Shown here one piece after another: positions 30,471 to 40,205 of a stretch of 64,000 nt of DNA (positions within the stretch are counted from its first letter, which is position 1; every line of letters starts with the position of its first letter). The notes under the pieces are model-generated. The model ran no database searches, was not told where the DNA came from, and was given only the letters and a program-made list of their open reading frames with translations. The translations under genes and the position numbers were made by a program. The stretch is from Nereocystis luetkeana (Eukaryota; Sar; Phaeophyceae; Laminariales; Laminariaceae): assembly GCA_031213475.1 (NCBI GenBank), contig JARUPZ010000019.1:10570698-10634697 (forward strand), written 5' to 3'.

Positions 30471-32310
30471 CCTTCCGTTTCCAATGCCTCCAACATCCTC
30501 ATCAGTGCCCCTGTCCTCACTTGATCCCCCCTCCCTCTTTTACAGTTAATCACCCACTGCACTGCCGATGAATTATCCCCTCTCACCAACACCGTCGCCC
30601 CTCTCGTCTCTGGCCTGTCTGTGTCCTCATCACAACTATCACGTACGCCGTCACCACCATCGCCATCAGCGCTAAGATGTTGATTGAGATCCTATCGCCT
30701 TTTCCCCCCTTACTTCCTGCCGTCCTCTTTTTCACTTCTTACGTGAGCGGATACTTCCAGTACACCCCCGTTTCCATGCACATCCCCCCTAAAGTCTCAT
30801 GTGAGGCATCCGAGAACCACTTCCTCTCCGGTGCCTGTTTCACAAACCGATAAAACGGCGCTGCTACCCTCTCCCCTTCCTTGATGGGCTTCTGCTGCAC
30901 ATACCATCTCCACCACCCTACGTCCGCCATAAAATGTGCCGTCAGTCTCGATACTCCGGTTGCCTCCGCCATTTTCCTATGTCTTCCCCACGACCCCCTC
31001 CCCCCCGGCCCTTTCATCCCCATTAAGATGGAGCTTATTAAGCTTCAGAAGCCTTCGCACGAAAAACCGCCCGGCCCGTACTACAAAAGCTGCATGGTGT
31101 ATCTTCCCCGCCAGTACCAGCACGTCTCTCACCGTTGCCGTCTCCCTCGCCGCTGACCATTCCCCTAACCCTCTCCTACAGGTCCCGCAACTTCCGTTGT
31201 GGTAGCGAGGTTGTCATCGCCTCCGTATACAAACCTCCTGCTGTGGTGCCAAGGATGTTACCTTGCTATGCGACAACAGCGGCTCCCCCCCCACTCCCTT
31301 TTCCCCTATTGCCTGAAAATGTATCGATGCCAACGACCTCGACAAGTCCAAGCACCGCCCCCCTCTTCCTTCCCACTGCACCTCCACCGAGATAGCGTCA
31401 TCCTTGAAGGACGATACGCCCGCTCCATCCTCTGCCCCCCCCCCCCCCCCCCCTCCGTTTTCGGCAGTTCACAGCCAATTAGCAACGACTCCACCCTTTT
31501 CCCCGTCATTGGTGCAATTTTTACATGCGATGTTGCTCTAATCCCTTCTTCCAATATCACCGCTATGACCCTCGTCGTTGTTGGCTGCGCGTCCTGCATC
31601 GCGCTCGCCACCACCCCCCACCACCCTAGGCTCCCCCTCCATCCGAACTGCAGCCACATGTCCACTCCAATAGAATCTGCTATTACGTGCCCGAAAGCCG
31701 CCGCCCCGGCTGGGTCAACCCCAATTTGCCGAAATACACTCTTAACGTTCAGATTTTAGATCCGAATCCTCCTACCTGTGGCGAACTTGGCCCGTAACCC
31801 CAGAATCTGCTTTACAATATTGTTCATCACTTCTGCTAGCTCGCATTCAGGTATTGCACTCGAATCCGTCGTTTCATTGACCGATCCCCTCTCTCCTCTC
31901 TCCCTGTTGCCCCCAGACGTCATATCATGTATCATGCACTATTCTGCGCTTAGCCTTTTCTTCGACCACCCTCACCGGTGTTATTCTTAGTCCTCGAATG
32001 GCTTCCGCTTGTTCCAACGGAAATACCAACGCTCTACCTCGTACCACGTCCGCGATCGCCTACCCCCTCACCTCCTTCTCGTATTTATTCGCACTCGAGT
32101 GATTTCCGTCCTCAATCTCGTGTCTTAGATCCCCTCCCGGGCCAACGTCCGCTGGAACTCCCACTCTTGCAATATGTTCCAACCTCGCAATGTCCGGAAA
32201 CCTATGTCTCTTTCCGAACAAATCTCTTATCCTATGCCCGTCCATGTGTGGCGGCAAGGGGTTTCCCCCAAGAATCCCACTACCTCCTTCACTTCGCCCC
32301 TGCATCGAGT
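30242..32310 (-). pseudogene. Reverse transcriptase and RNase H of the Ngaro-type element, frameshifted
   Basis: Reading the minus strand: the RT start NHSSANKYEKEVRG near 32100; GVDMWLQFGWRGSLGWWGVV near 31660-31610; and the catalytic box reading FKDDAISVEVQW with the Asp pair at 31402-31397. RSLASIHFQAIGEKG follows, then VRDVLVLAGKIHHAAFVV near 31140-31085. The RNase H N-terminal strand is WFSDASHETLGGMCMETGVY near 30820-30760. Its second part, VRGDNSSAVQWV at 30586-30550 and CFQAKHVRGLDNRW near 30460, carries the further acidic residues. These are the DIRS/Ngaro-type RT-RNase H blocks in order. Stops and frame changes interrupt several times. Confidence 0.78.
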
Positions 32311-32734
32311 TAGAACCTCCCGGGCAATCTGTGTCACCGTTGCCAATATCTCCTTCTATTCTCCCGAGCCTTTCTTTGCTTTAGACAGCCTATTTAACGC
32401 CGCTCGCTAGCGTAACCGCCCCTCCCTTTCAACCCCCCGTTGTCGTACCTTCTGTTCCCAGCGACACTGATCCTGGTACTTGTCCAACGGCTCCTCCTGT
32501 CTCCCCTTCCTTCTTTTCCCTTCCCGTCGCGGTTCCTTCCCATTTCCCAATCTCGTCGACGCCCCCCCCTATCCCCTTCTCCTCACCGCCTCCCAGGTTG
32601 GCTGCGCTGACCCGCAGAGCCCGTACCCCTCTTTTTTCTTGGCTGGTTACTCCTTCCCTTCATCTCCGCCCCCCCCCCTCCGCTTCTGTCTTCCCCCCAT
32701 TTATTACAGGTTGGGTTGGCGTCGGTTGGCAACG

Positions 32735-33185
32735 ACACCGTAAACCATGCCGCTCACTACGTGAGCTAGACAACCAGGGTACCTTTTTTGTTTTTTTTTT
32801 GGTGGTCGCCCACAGCTGGTTGTCGAGTTAGATCATTTGTGCGAGGTAAAGAACCTTTATTCCGCACCAATGGGAATGGTCGTATCAGGTAGTGTTCAAG
32901 ATAAGGCACCCAAGAGGCGGTTACATAGTACTCCCATTGCTATCTCTGGAAAGGCCTACACCGCGAATTAAATCAACTCATTGAAGCTGTCGTCCATATG
33001 CAAGTCCGCCCCAAACGTGGTTCCTAGTAGGATGCAACTCACCCTTTATGCGACTAACCAGACACCTCACGGCGTTTTGCGCTTGGTGCAAGCAATGTCT
33101 GCCTGGTAGGTGAAAACCCGACATGCTCCGTCCCGGCATTGTAGGGATGCAAGGGTCTATGGTCATACGACTACGGCCATGCATG
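32735..33185 (+). repeat. Dispersed repeat X, copy 1, inserted in the Ngaro-type element
   Basis: Starts near CACTACGTGAGCTAGACAAC and ends with GTCTATGGTCATACGACTAC then GGCCATGCA. The same sequence with the same end is found at 50640-51145. Shared blocks include GTTAGATCATTTGTGCG, TTTATGCGACT, CGCTTGGTGCAAGCAATGT and CCGTCCCGGCATTGTAGGGA. It lies between the gag-like and RT regions and interrupts them. Class unknown; no terminal inverted repeats or protein seen. Confidence 0.75.
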
Positions 33186-35100
33186 AGATCGAGTACATCT
33201 CTCCTATCGAGTACACACCCCCCCCGCTTCTGTCCCGCAGCTCCTCTCCCTTCCCCCTCGCTCCTCCTGCCATGAGTGTACTTCCACTGGGTACCGTTAC
33301 CCTTAAACCACCCACATCTCCCGTGCGGATTAAACTCCCCACACTCCCCTGCTCCTCTTGGCTCCCGTGCCACTCTGAGTCCCCCTCCCTCTTCTCCCCC
33401 CCGCTTTCCCCCTTCTTCTCGTCCCCTCTACCTCCGAGTTGCCCGGCGTTAAACCCCCTCCCTTGCCCCCTCCCCACCCCTCTGCTGTCGGGCATGCATG
33501 ACGAGTGTGTCGGTGCTGCTTCCAAGAACCTTTTCGTACTCCCAAATTCCGGCTTAGGGATCGGCGGCGCCCCAAACCGACCGGGGTATGTCGACGCATC
33601 CCTCTTCATGGTAGAACCCGTCCCTAGCACGTCCTTCTCCCACTTCCTAAGGTCCTTGTTGAACGGCTTCACAAAAGAGCTCTGGAAACCTTGGTCCTGC
33701 GCGATCATCCTCTGCATCGCATGAAATTCTCTTGTCTCTTTCGCAACTAACTGCAGATACCTACCTAGCCCCCCTCATCGCTCCCTCGCCGCTGTGCTGA
33801 TCAATGTTGGCTTATCCACTATCTACGTTGCGAGGAATATCACTGCCTCAAACAGCGCCTCCACCCTGTCCGGTAAAGACACCTTCCCCCCCCTCCACCC
33901 CCCTGACTGCTCCGCCCTCGCGTAGTATAGCAGATCCATCCCTTAAATGATGCCAGGTGTTCCGCTCCGTCTCCTTCTATCTTGAACTCGTTCCCGGTAA
34001 ATTTCCGAGATGGATTTCCCGTTCGTGTACGGCGGCACGTTGTCGTCCGCCCTGACCGATGCCCATACAGTGATAGGGTGATCACTCTTCTTCCACTTCT
34101 ATTCTCCCCCTCACCCTCTCGTATCGCCCCCTATCATACCTTGTGATCCTCCAATCTAACCCCCAGTCATGGCTGACCCGTCCCAGTGTCGCCCTTGTTC
34201 CGGCCCTTGACTCCACCCCCCTTTCCACTACCCCCGCCCCTGTCCCCATACGTATCGTTCCCCCAACCATCCCCCCATCCTGCCGCACCTGCTTCTTTCT
34301 GCTGCGTCGACCCTCTGCCATCTAGCCAACTTCCTCCCCCTCCCCCCTCCTCCTGCTGCACCTCCTCCCTTCTGCTGCCCCGCCCCCCCGTTACGTAGCC
34401 ACCCGACCTTCCTGTCGATAAACCTCGTACAAACACCCACTCGCTGTCTCCCATCGTCGAGTATATCTGACGATCTCTACCCCCCCGGATCCATCCCCCC
34501 ATCGCGTTGTATCCCCCCCGTTGGTACTCGGGTCTTTGCTGCTTCTCCTTACTCTCCCTGTTCCCCTCCCATCCTGCACCACTGCTGTTGCTCGTCGGAT
34601 ATTCCCCCATGCCCCCCCTCCTGTTCCCCCCCTCCCGTTTCCCCATCGTGTACCCCACTGTTGAATGGTGGCACTGGCTGCCTTTCGTTCATCCGAGTAG
34701 AACTTCCTCTGTTTCTCCTCTGCGGTCAAACTCTGGTATAAAATCCCCATCCCCTTTCCCGTTACAATACGAACTCTTTTGGGATTGGAAGGAGTGGTAC
34801 TGTCTCTGCTGCCACGGCTCGCGCTGCTGTTGCTGCGCCCACTGCTGACTGTATCCTTGCTGTGGGGATTGTTCTTCGTGCATGCGTGGTTGGTGGGAAC
34901 GTGACTGCTTCCTACCCTGAGGTTAGTCACGCGGTCGTGCATTTGATCTACCTTCATGCGGCGACCCATAACCGTCCCCTGTCCTATACGCCCGCTGCGA
35001 CGACCTGCTACTTTCCTCCTCCTCTCCGAAGAGCGCCCGGCTACTTCCCTTTCTCGTCCTTTCCTTACCCTCACCAGGTCCTCTGCTGTACTCGCCATCC
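33163..35100 (-). pseudogene. gag-like region of the Ngaro-type element
   Basis: Two large minus-strand frames, 35098-34391 (235 codons) and 33717-33163 (184 codons), lie upstream of RT, where gag belongs. The first is Arg/Ser/Gly-rich and low in complexity (ASRGSRDSTTPSNPKRVRIV, SLTAEEKQRKFYSDERKA). The second has FVKPFNKDLRKWEKDVLG and Gly/Arg-rich GVGRGQGRGF. No zinc knuckle was seen. The function, RNA packaging, is inferred from position and composition. The last part of the second frame overlaps the boundary with repeat X. Confidence 0.5.
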
Positions 35101-35256
35101 CCCTGTTCCCTGGGTGCCTTCCCCGTGGCGTCCTTCTCCCTTGTCGAAGTGCTGCCGCTTATCTCTTCCACTCTCTCCTTCTCTTCCTCCTCCTCCTCCT
35201 CTTCTGCATCCGGGAGAGCTATTCTTTCCTCGATGACCCTGTCGCTTCATGTCGCC

Positions 35257-35976
35257 CTTGGATTTGAACCTGATGCTCACCCGCTGCTGTCTTCTCTTTG
35301 TCGTTGCTTGCCTCTACTGCTGTCTGCCCTCTCCTTCTCGTCGTCTTCTCTCTCCACGAAAAACAGCTTTCTACGCCTGCGTGCTCCCATCCCGATAAAA
35401 AAACAAAATAAATCCCACTAATACCAATCTCTGGAACCATCCAGCCTTCCGTCTCATCCCTTAGTCCTAAAGTGTTTTTTTTTCCTTGCTATATGCGTAC
35501 GCCCATCCTATTGTATACCAGATATCGCCGGTCGCCCCGGTGGTTCAATTGGTTAACCTCGAATTCTACTTGTTTGAGTCATGGGTTCGAGCCCGAGGTG
35601 GGTCGGACATTGACTTTATTTGCAAAAATTTAAAAATAAAACGATTGAATTGTTGAGAACGCCTTGCAGCGTGGGTAGGCACAATTCGATGCGAGTCGAC
35701 GAGGGAAGAAAAGGCTGAAATCTTCTCGCGATGAAAATGAAGGCACGTGCCGTAGCGGGAAGGGGGGAGAAGAGCCTGCTATGTGACCCCGGATCTGAGT
35801 TTCGAGTGGGAAGGAGAGAGAGAGAAGAAGTTGTGCGAAGATAATGAATGGGATGAGAAAAAATAAAATAAAAACAGATATGTATGCCCATATCTTCCTG
35901 AATCCTTACTTCCATATATTACTCAATATTTCTCCCATCTATGCCCACACACCAGGTTCTCTAACAACCCTACACA
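35257..35976 (-). repeat. Split direct repeat A1, interrupted by a SINE
   Basis: 35257-35518 and 35882-35976 together match A2 (28575-28939). The break falls after GCCCATCCTATTG, where A2 continues with ATTTTTATGTCCATATC. The interruption is a complete SINE with a CAGATAT target duplication. Confidence 0.88.
35526..35874 (+). mobile_element. tRNA-headed SINE, copy 2, inserted in repeat A1
   Basis: GTCGCCCCGGTGGTTCAATT (A box TGGTTCAATTGG), B box GGGTTCGAGCCC, the common body and an A-rich tail. Flanked by CAGATAT at 35519-35525 and 35875-35881. An intact-looking, fairly young copy. Confidence 0.92.
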
Positions 35977-36070
35977 TTACACATGAGGGATCTGCACCGA
36001 CACTAGGTGTGTGCTGGATGTCGGCGGGTGGAAAGAACGGTTTAATGTGAACATGAACACACAGGACACA

Positions 36071-36610
36071 GGAGTGGTGCTGTAGTTGAAGTGGCGGTGT
36101 ACCATCCAGTATTGTTCGCAACCGAATGTTTCCAGGAGTAGGCCCACGTAGTGTGCACAACGCCTGAACAAGTAACAAGTCGGCAAAACTATGCATGAAG
36201 TAGAACATGGACAAAAATGGGGAAACCAACTGAAAGGAAACGAAACAAACATACCAGATATGTTCTATCACGTCGAGCGAAAGAGCAACAGTTTGCTGTT
36301 TGCAGTACGATCTGTCCTCCGACACGCCGAGGTGACGGGCCAGCAAACAGACATACCAAGGTACAGACGACACAACACAACGAGAAGGAAGACGCAACGC
36401 AAAATGAAGGCAGAAAAGTGAAGGGTGTAGGCCACCAACATCCGATGGAACGCGAACCCTTCGGAACGAGGGTGCTGAGACGTATTCATCGTTGTTTTGG
36501 CGATTTGAGCGTTCACCAGCGGCATCATCAGCGGTATGTTCAATCTGATGGACGCTGTGGGTCTAACGTGTACGTAGGTTGCGAGTGTGTTTATCCAATG
36601 TTGGTACTCT
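36071..36610. other. Unassigned sequence
   Basis: Short frames only. No element could be recognised between the LINE-A 3' end and the old SINE remnants that follow. Confidence 0.4.
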
Positions 36611-36614
36611 CGAT

Positions 36615-36830
36615 CATCCAGCTTCTCTTCCCTCCTATTACTAGTCGTAACTCATATTCGGGGTCGCATGGCCGGCGGTCCCTCCACCTCCCCACAACGG
36701 TACTTGCTTTGCATGTTTATACCGAGAAGGGCCCAGAACCCTCTTCCTTCGTTAATTCGCGTCGCAGTGAGCCTATCACGCTATTATACTCGTAGGTGTT
36801 CTCGACAGTTCAATTGGAGTCTGCGAACCC
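36615..36830 (-). mobile_element. Old, diverged SINE remnant, copy 7
   Basis: TCGTAACTCATATTCGGGGT, GGTACTTGC, TTTATACCGAGAAGG and TTCTCGACAGTTCAATTG follow the order of the SINE body in reverse orientation, at visibly lower identity than copies 1-5. The tRNA-like head is not recognisable. Confidence 0.6.
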
Positions 36831-36889
36831 AAACCAGTGGTTCTTAAAAATATTCGGCAGTTAGTTTCAGTTCTGTTTTGTTCTGAATT

Positions 36890-37180
36890 TCTCATTTCTT
36901 TCCATCCCACTCGTTCTCTTCGCCGTTTTTTATGTTCTTTCTACCTATTTCTATGCGCAACTCAGAGCTGGGGTCACAAAGCAGGCCCTTCTCCCTCTCC
37001 CTCGCTGTAGTTCTTGCATTAAATTTGGATGTCGAAATGAGATCGGCCCTTTCTCCGGTTGGCGACTATCATAAATTGCACCTACCCTCGGTAGAGTTTT
37101 TAGGCGCTCTAAGAGGTCGATTCCGTTTTATAAAACTCAAACGTTGGACCCACGTGGGATTGGAACTCCATTACACAACT
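36890..37180 (-). mobile_element. Old, diverged SINE remnant, copy 8
   Basis: CAACTCAGAGCTGGGGTCAC, AAGCAGGCCCTTCTCC, AAATTGCACCTACCCTCGGT, GGCGCTCTAAG, then GACCCACGTGGGATTGGAAC (B-box complement) follow the SINE order. It lies tandem with the copy 7 remnant and next to a LINE-A 3' copy. Confidence 0.6.
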
Positions 37181-37184
37181 ATGA

Positions 37185-37990
37185 ATAGTGCCTCCAAGTG
37201 GTGTGGTTGGTTCGAACGTGGTTTTTCTTTGTCTTCTCTCCTTTTCGTGTCGTTCCGTTTTTCTTTTTTTTTTGCGCCGATTCTCCGTGACTTTCATTTT
37301 TGTTTTGCTGTTGTTTTTTCGAACGATAAACCGTGTTGAAGGAGTCGTGTGGCGTCGGTGGATGAAGAGTGAAGAGCCTGCTCTGCTTGTTGTGTCGTAT
37401 TGTCTGACGCCAAGCGGCTGGGCACAGTTGACGAACGCAGGGCGGAATCGGCAGTCAGGGTTGCAAGGTACCAGGCGGACTTGCAGGGAGAAACTGGCTA
37501 TACTACTCGTACCACAAACTGCTACCGCTAGCTGGGTGGTGCTTTGTGCTTTGGTTTGCCTGTTACTTTCCCTTTTTCATTTTCCCTTGTGGTCCTTTAG
37601 CTTACTCTGTTTACAAGTAGTGGTCTTTTTATTTTTTATTTTTCCAGCTCGATATTTTCATGTGTTTGCCACATCGCCTGCCGGGGGGAAAGGGCACGAC
37701 AGCTTGTTTCTTCCTGTTTTTCATTTTTTTCTTCCTTTTTTTCGTTTGATTTGTCTTCTCTTGTACCTTTCGTTTCTCTATTTTATACATATACACTGTG
37801 TGTGTCGTGCCTGTCGTATCTAGTATGATGACATGGCATTGCATTGCCCACTGCTGTGCTTACTGCATGCTGGCAGGTGGCAACGTAGTATCTCTCATAC
37901 CTCTTCTAGCATTGAAGAATCGGCAAGGACACTGGTTGTGCTCGAAGTCGACGGGTAGACAGAACGGTTTAATGTGAAGAACACACACTC
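37185..37990 (+). mobile_element. LINE-A 3' region, copy 4
   Basis: From GGTTCGAACGTGG through TATTGTCTGACGCCAAGCGG, GCAAGGTACCAGGCGGACTT, TATACTACTCGTACCACAAA, TGTCGTATCTAGTATGATGA and CACTGGTTGTGCTCGAAGTC to AATGTGAAGAACACACACTC. Corresponds to 62620-63440. Non-coding; a severely 5'-truncated insertion with the family 3' end. Confidence 0.85.
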
Positions 37991-38255
37991 ACCAGCTCTT
38001 AGCGGCACTCGACCATAACACTATTATTGTAGTAGCCCAACAAAGCCAATATGTTAAAAGACGCCATGGAATTCGATATCCAAGTAGCCAATATTTACCA
38101 ACACTGCATATATATATATAATCACAGACTGGAACCCCATGAAGGCCATACTAACCTCCTCTAATTAATCCCAACGACCTACATCCTAGCATTGTTGTTG
38201 TGAAGCAATCCTGTGACGACTTTTTCGTTGATTCCTGCTATACTGTTGTATAACT
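37991..38255. other. Unassigned; contains a short (AT)n at 38109-38120
   Basis: No gene or repeat family recognised apart from the dinucleotide tract. Confidence 0.4.
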
Positions 38256-38593
38256 GGTCGCCCCGGTGGTTCAAGTGGTTAACCTCGAATTCTACTTGTT
38301 TGAGTCCTGGGTTCGAGCCCTAGGAGGGTCGGACTTTGACTTTATTTGCAAAAAAAAAAAGAAAAAGGGATTCAATTGTTGAGAGCGCCTTGCAGCGTGG
38401 GTAGGCACAATTCGATGCGAGTCGACGAGGGAAGAAAAGGCTGAAATCTTCTCGCGATAAAAATGAAGGCACGTACCGTAGCGGGAAGGGGGGAGAAGAG
38501 CCTGCTATGTGACCCCGGATCTGAGTTACGAGTTGGAAGGAGAAGAAGATGTGCGAAGATAATGAATGGGATGGAAAAAAAAAAAAAAAAAAA
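38256..38593 (+). mobile_element. tRNA-headed SINE, copy 3 (best preserved)
   Basis: GGTCGCCCCGGTGGTTCAAG (A box TGGTTCAAGTGG), GAGTCCTGGGTTCGAGCCC (B box), the full body and a run of 19-20 A residues. It serves as the reference copy for this window. Confidence 0.95.
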
Positions 38594-38611
38594 CCTGGTA
38601 TGTATGTTTGT

Positions 38612-38715
38612 GGGCAAATGCCAAAATCAATTATACCTGATCCGTTTGGGTCAAAATCAGGTACATATTAAAACCAGGAGAAAAACGCGCGCCACGAGCC
38701 GTGTTGTGTCCATGA
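38612..38715 (+). mobile_element. Element family Q, end fragment
   Basis: GCCAAAATCAATTATACCTG, GGGTCAAAATCAGGTACATA and AACGCGCGCCACGAGCCGTG match the reverse complement of the right end of the 21.86-22.68 kb element. It directly follows the SINE tail. Confidence 0.55.
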
Positions 38716-39284
38716 AAGTCGGGAAAAAATTGAAGCGCCCCACATGGCCTCCAAAATCCAAATCGTTTAGTTTTCTTTAGAATGTAAATACCACGGGCTT
38801 CACTTGGACCTACAGAGAGTCACAATTCATAGGCTTCGTGTCATTTGTTTTGCCACCGCGGGGGCGCCAACAAGAGTATTTACTCTGGCGCCCGCCCCGT
38901 TTGCAACTCTAAATCTTCTAGACCGTTCTCGCGGAACCTCTTGCTCGGCACGAAATTATCTAGCCGCACCAAACTTGAAACCACCTCGACGCGGGGTGGT
39001 GCAGAGTGCGGACAACGACCATGGTGCTGTAAATAAAAGCGCTGTGACCATACATAGAAAACAACACACCGCAGGACAGCAGGATACATCACTACAACTT
39101 TTTAATAACTGAAGCCCGTCGCACACCCCATAGAGGATTGAAAGTGAAACCAGCGTTCGGGTGAATGCATTTATACGTAAATACGCACTTTCACGAAAAA
39201 GGTACGAGTATGTACAGACTTTATTCGTTCAACAATTTCAACCGAGGTAGGGCAGAGGCACACGGAGAGAAACAACAGAGTGTA
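38716..39284. other. Unassigned; shares a short segment with 54.1-54.3 kb
   Basis: TTGGACCTACAGAGAGTCAC, GGGGGCGCCA and CCGTTCTCGCGGAACCTCTT at 38800-38950 resemble the reverse complement of 54150-54275, suggesting another dispersed repeat. No gene seen. Confidence 0.45.
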
Positions 39285-39437
39285 CGCAATGTCTCTCTGA
39301 TTGGTTCAAAGTTGGCCAAAATCAGTTACAATGTCAGCCTGGCCAATAGCAGGGCTACTGGGGTGTGTTATGTGCTTGTTTTTAGCACGTAACTGATTTT
39401 GGCCGAAACGCTGCCAGGTATACCTGATTTTGGCAAA
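39285..39437. mobile_element. Element family Q, short copy with both inner ends
   Basis: GGTTCAAAGTTGGCCAAAAT leads into TCAGTTAC on the left. GTAACTGATTTTGGCCG, CCAGGTATACCTGATTTTGG closes on the right. The two CCAAAATCAGTTAC segments are inverted relative to each other. Confidence 0.6.
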
Positions 39438-39584
39438 AACGTTTTTTTTCCGTCTTGCTCGTTCTTTCAGGCGTCTACCACAGCTTGTTGAGGGTAGAAC
39501 ATATTACGGGTTAGGCTGGGAAGTGAAAGTGATTATAAATTTAATTGTAAGTAAGATACAAATGAAAAACTTTCATCTCTTCAG

Positions 39585-39665
39585 GATTCAACTATCGGCA
39601 CGAGCACTGGTTGTGCTGGAGGTCGACAGGTAGAAATAACGGCTTGATGTGAAGAACAAACACAA
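39585..39665 (+). mobile_element. LINE-A extreme 3' end fragment
   Basis: ACTATCGGCACGAGCACTGG, TTGTGCTGGAGGTCGACAGG, then GATGTGAAGAACAAACACAA: only the last 80 bases of the family, as left by extreme 5' truncation. Confidence 0.75.
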
Positions 39666-40093
39666 ATTGTACTTCTATATTGTGTCATCATCCTTCCCTG
39701 CTCACCTACTAAGTGACCGCCGGCCAAAATATAGTACCAGGGTACGAGAACCACGAGTAAAGCTTTTCCCTGCATTCTGCTTTGTTGTACATTCAAAGGC
39801 GCATCCCTCATTCATACCCTCAGTCCGAGCCACCTCTTTCGCGACCGACTGATATACTGCGACTACACAGCCTGTACATTGGCATCGTTGGTCACCGACA
39901 TGTGAGTTGAATAAATTTTGTTAGCTGCTCTGAGCTGCTGGTAGGATTGTTGGACCTGGAACTACAATAGGGACGAGTATTTTAGTATTCTGTTAAGAGC
40001 AGGCATGCGAGTATGTATCATAACAATTGACCGGAGTTTGAAAGTCACCTGTGTTGCTTTCCCCACACAAAAACACATATTTTAGGGTTAGGG
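39666..40093. other. Unassigned sequence
   Basis: No gene or repeat recognised. Ends with a TTTAGGGTTAGGG stretch at 40081, too short to be called telomeric. Confidence 0.4.
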
Positions 40094-40205
40094 CTAACCC
40101 TTTCAATACCGACGTCCCGTTTGGGAGACAACCCATTTAGAGGGTGAGGGTTACCGAATTAGAGTGGTTTGCTCCCGAAGCGGGACTCCAGTAATTTGAA
40201 GCACC
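40094..40205. mobile_element. MITE family P (TTAA-type), diverged copy
   Basis: CTAACCCTTTCAATACCGAC, GTCCCGTTTGGGAGACAACC on the left and GTGGTTTGCTCCCGAAGCGG, GACTCC on the right follow the 43.84 kb copy. Flanking TTAA is mutated. Confidence 0.55.

Larger units (their letters stand above)
28336..35985 (-). mobile_element. Ngaro-type tyrosine-recombinase retrotransposon with split direct repeats
   Basis: On the coding (minus) strand the order is A1 (35976-35257, split by a SINE), gag-like region, RT, RNase H, tyrosine recombinase, B1 (29150-28940), A2 (28939-28575), B2 (28532-28336). A1 with A2 and B1 with B2 are direct repeats. The A1-ORFs-B1-A2-B2 layout plus an RT/RNase H/YR coding set is diagnostic of Ngaro-like YR retrotransposons as opposed to DIRS1 (inverted termini) or LTR elements. 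The coding strand is very G-rich with long poly-G tracts. ORFs are broken in many places. The recombinase would integrate a circular cDNA without making a target duplication. Confidence 0.85.
28215..36070 (+). mobile_element. LINE-A 3' fragment split by the Ngaro-type element
   Basis: Left part 28215-28335: GATGTGGCATGGCCTTG, TGTGCTTACC, then ATCTGTGTCGTAGGTTTGAC and GCTTGCATCCCTAG. Right part 35985-36070: ATCTGCACCGACAC, GTGTGCTGGATGTCGGCGGG, AACGGTTTAATGTGAAC, then ACACACAGG. Together they match the uninterrupted LINE-A 3' end at 52400-52600 and 63240-63440. The element between was therefore inserted into this older LINE copy, which fixes both of its ends within a few bases. Confidence 0.75.

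Noticed and set aside
33120..33185. 5S rRNA-like ACTACGGCCAT at the end of repeat X
   Set aside because: The resemblance is limited to about ten bases. The internal 5S promoter elements are not visible.
35531..35605. tRNA gene at the start of SINE copies
   Set aside because: A and B boxes are present, but the acceptor and other stems do not close and the sequence continues into a shared 270 bp body with an A tail. It is a SINE head, not a tRNA gene.
40081..40094. TTTAGGGTTAGGG, possibly interstitial telomere
   Set aside because: Only about two units. It adjoins a MITE end and is too short to support a telomere call.
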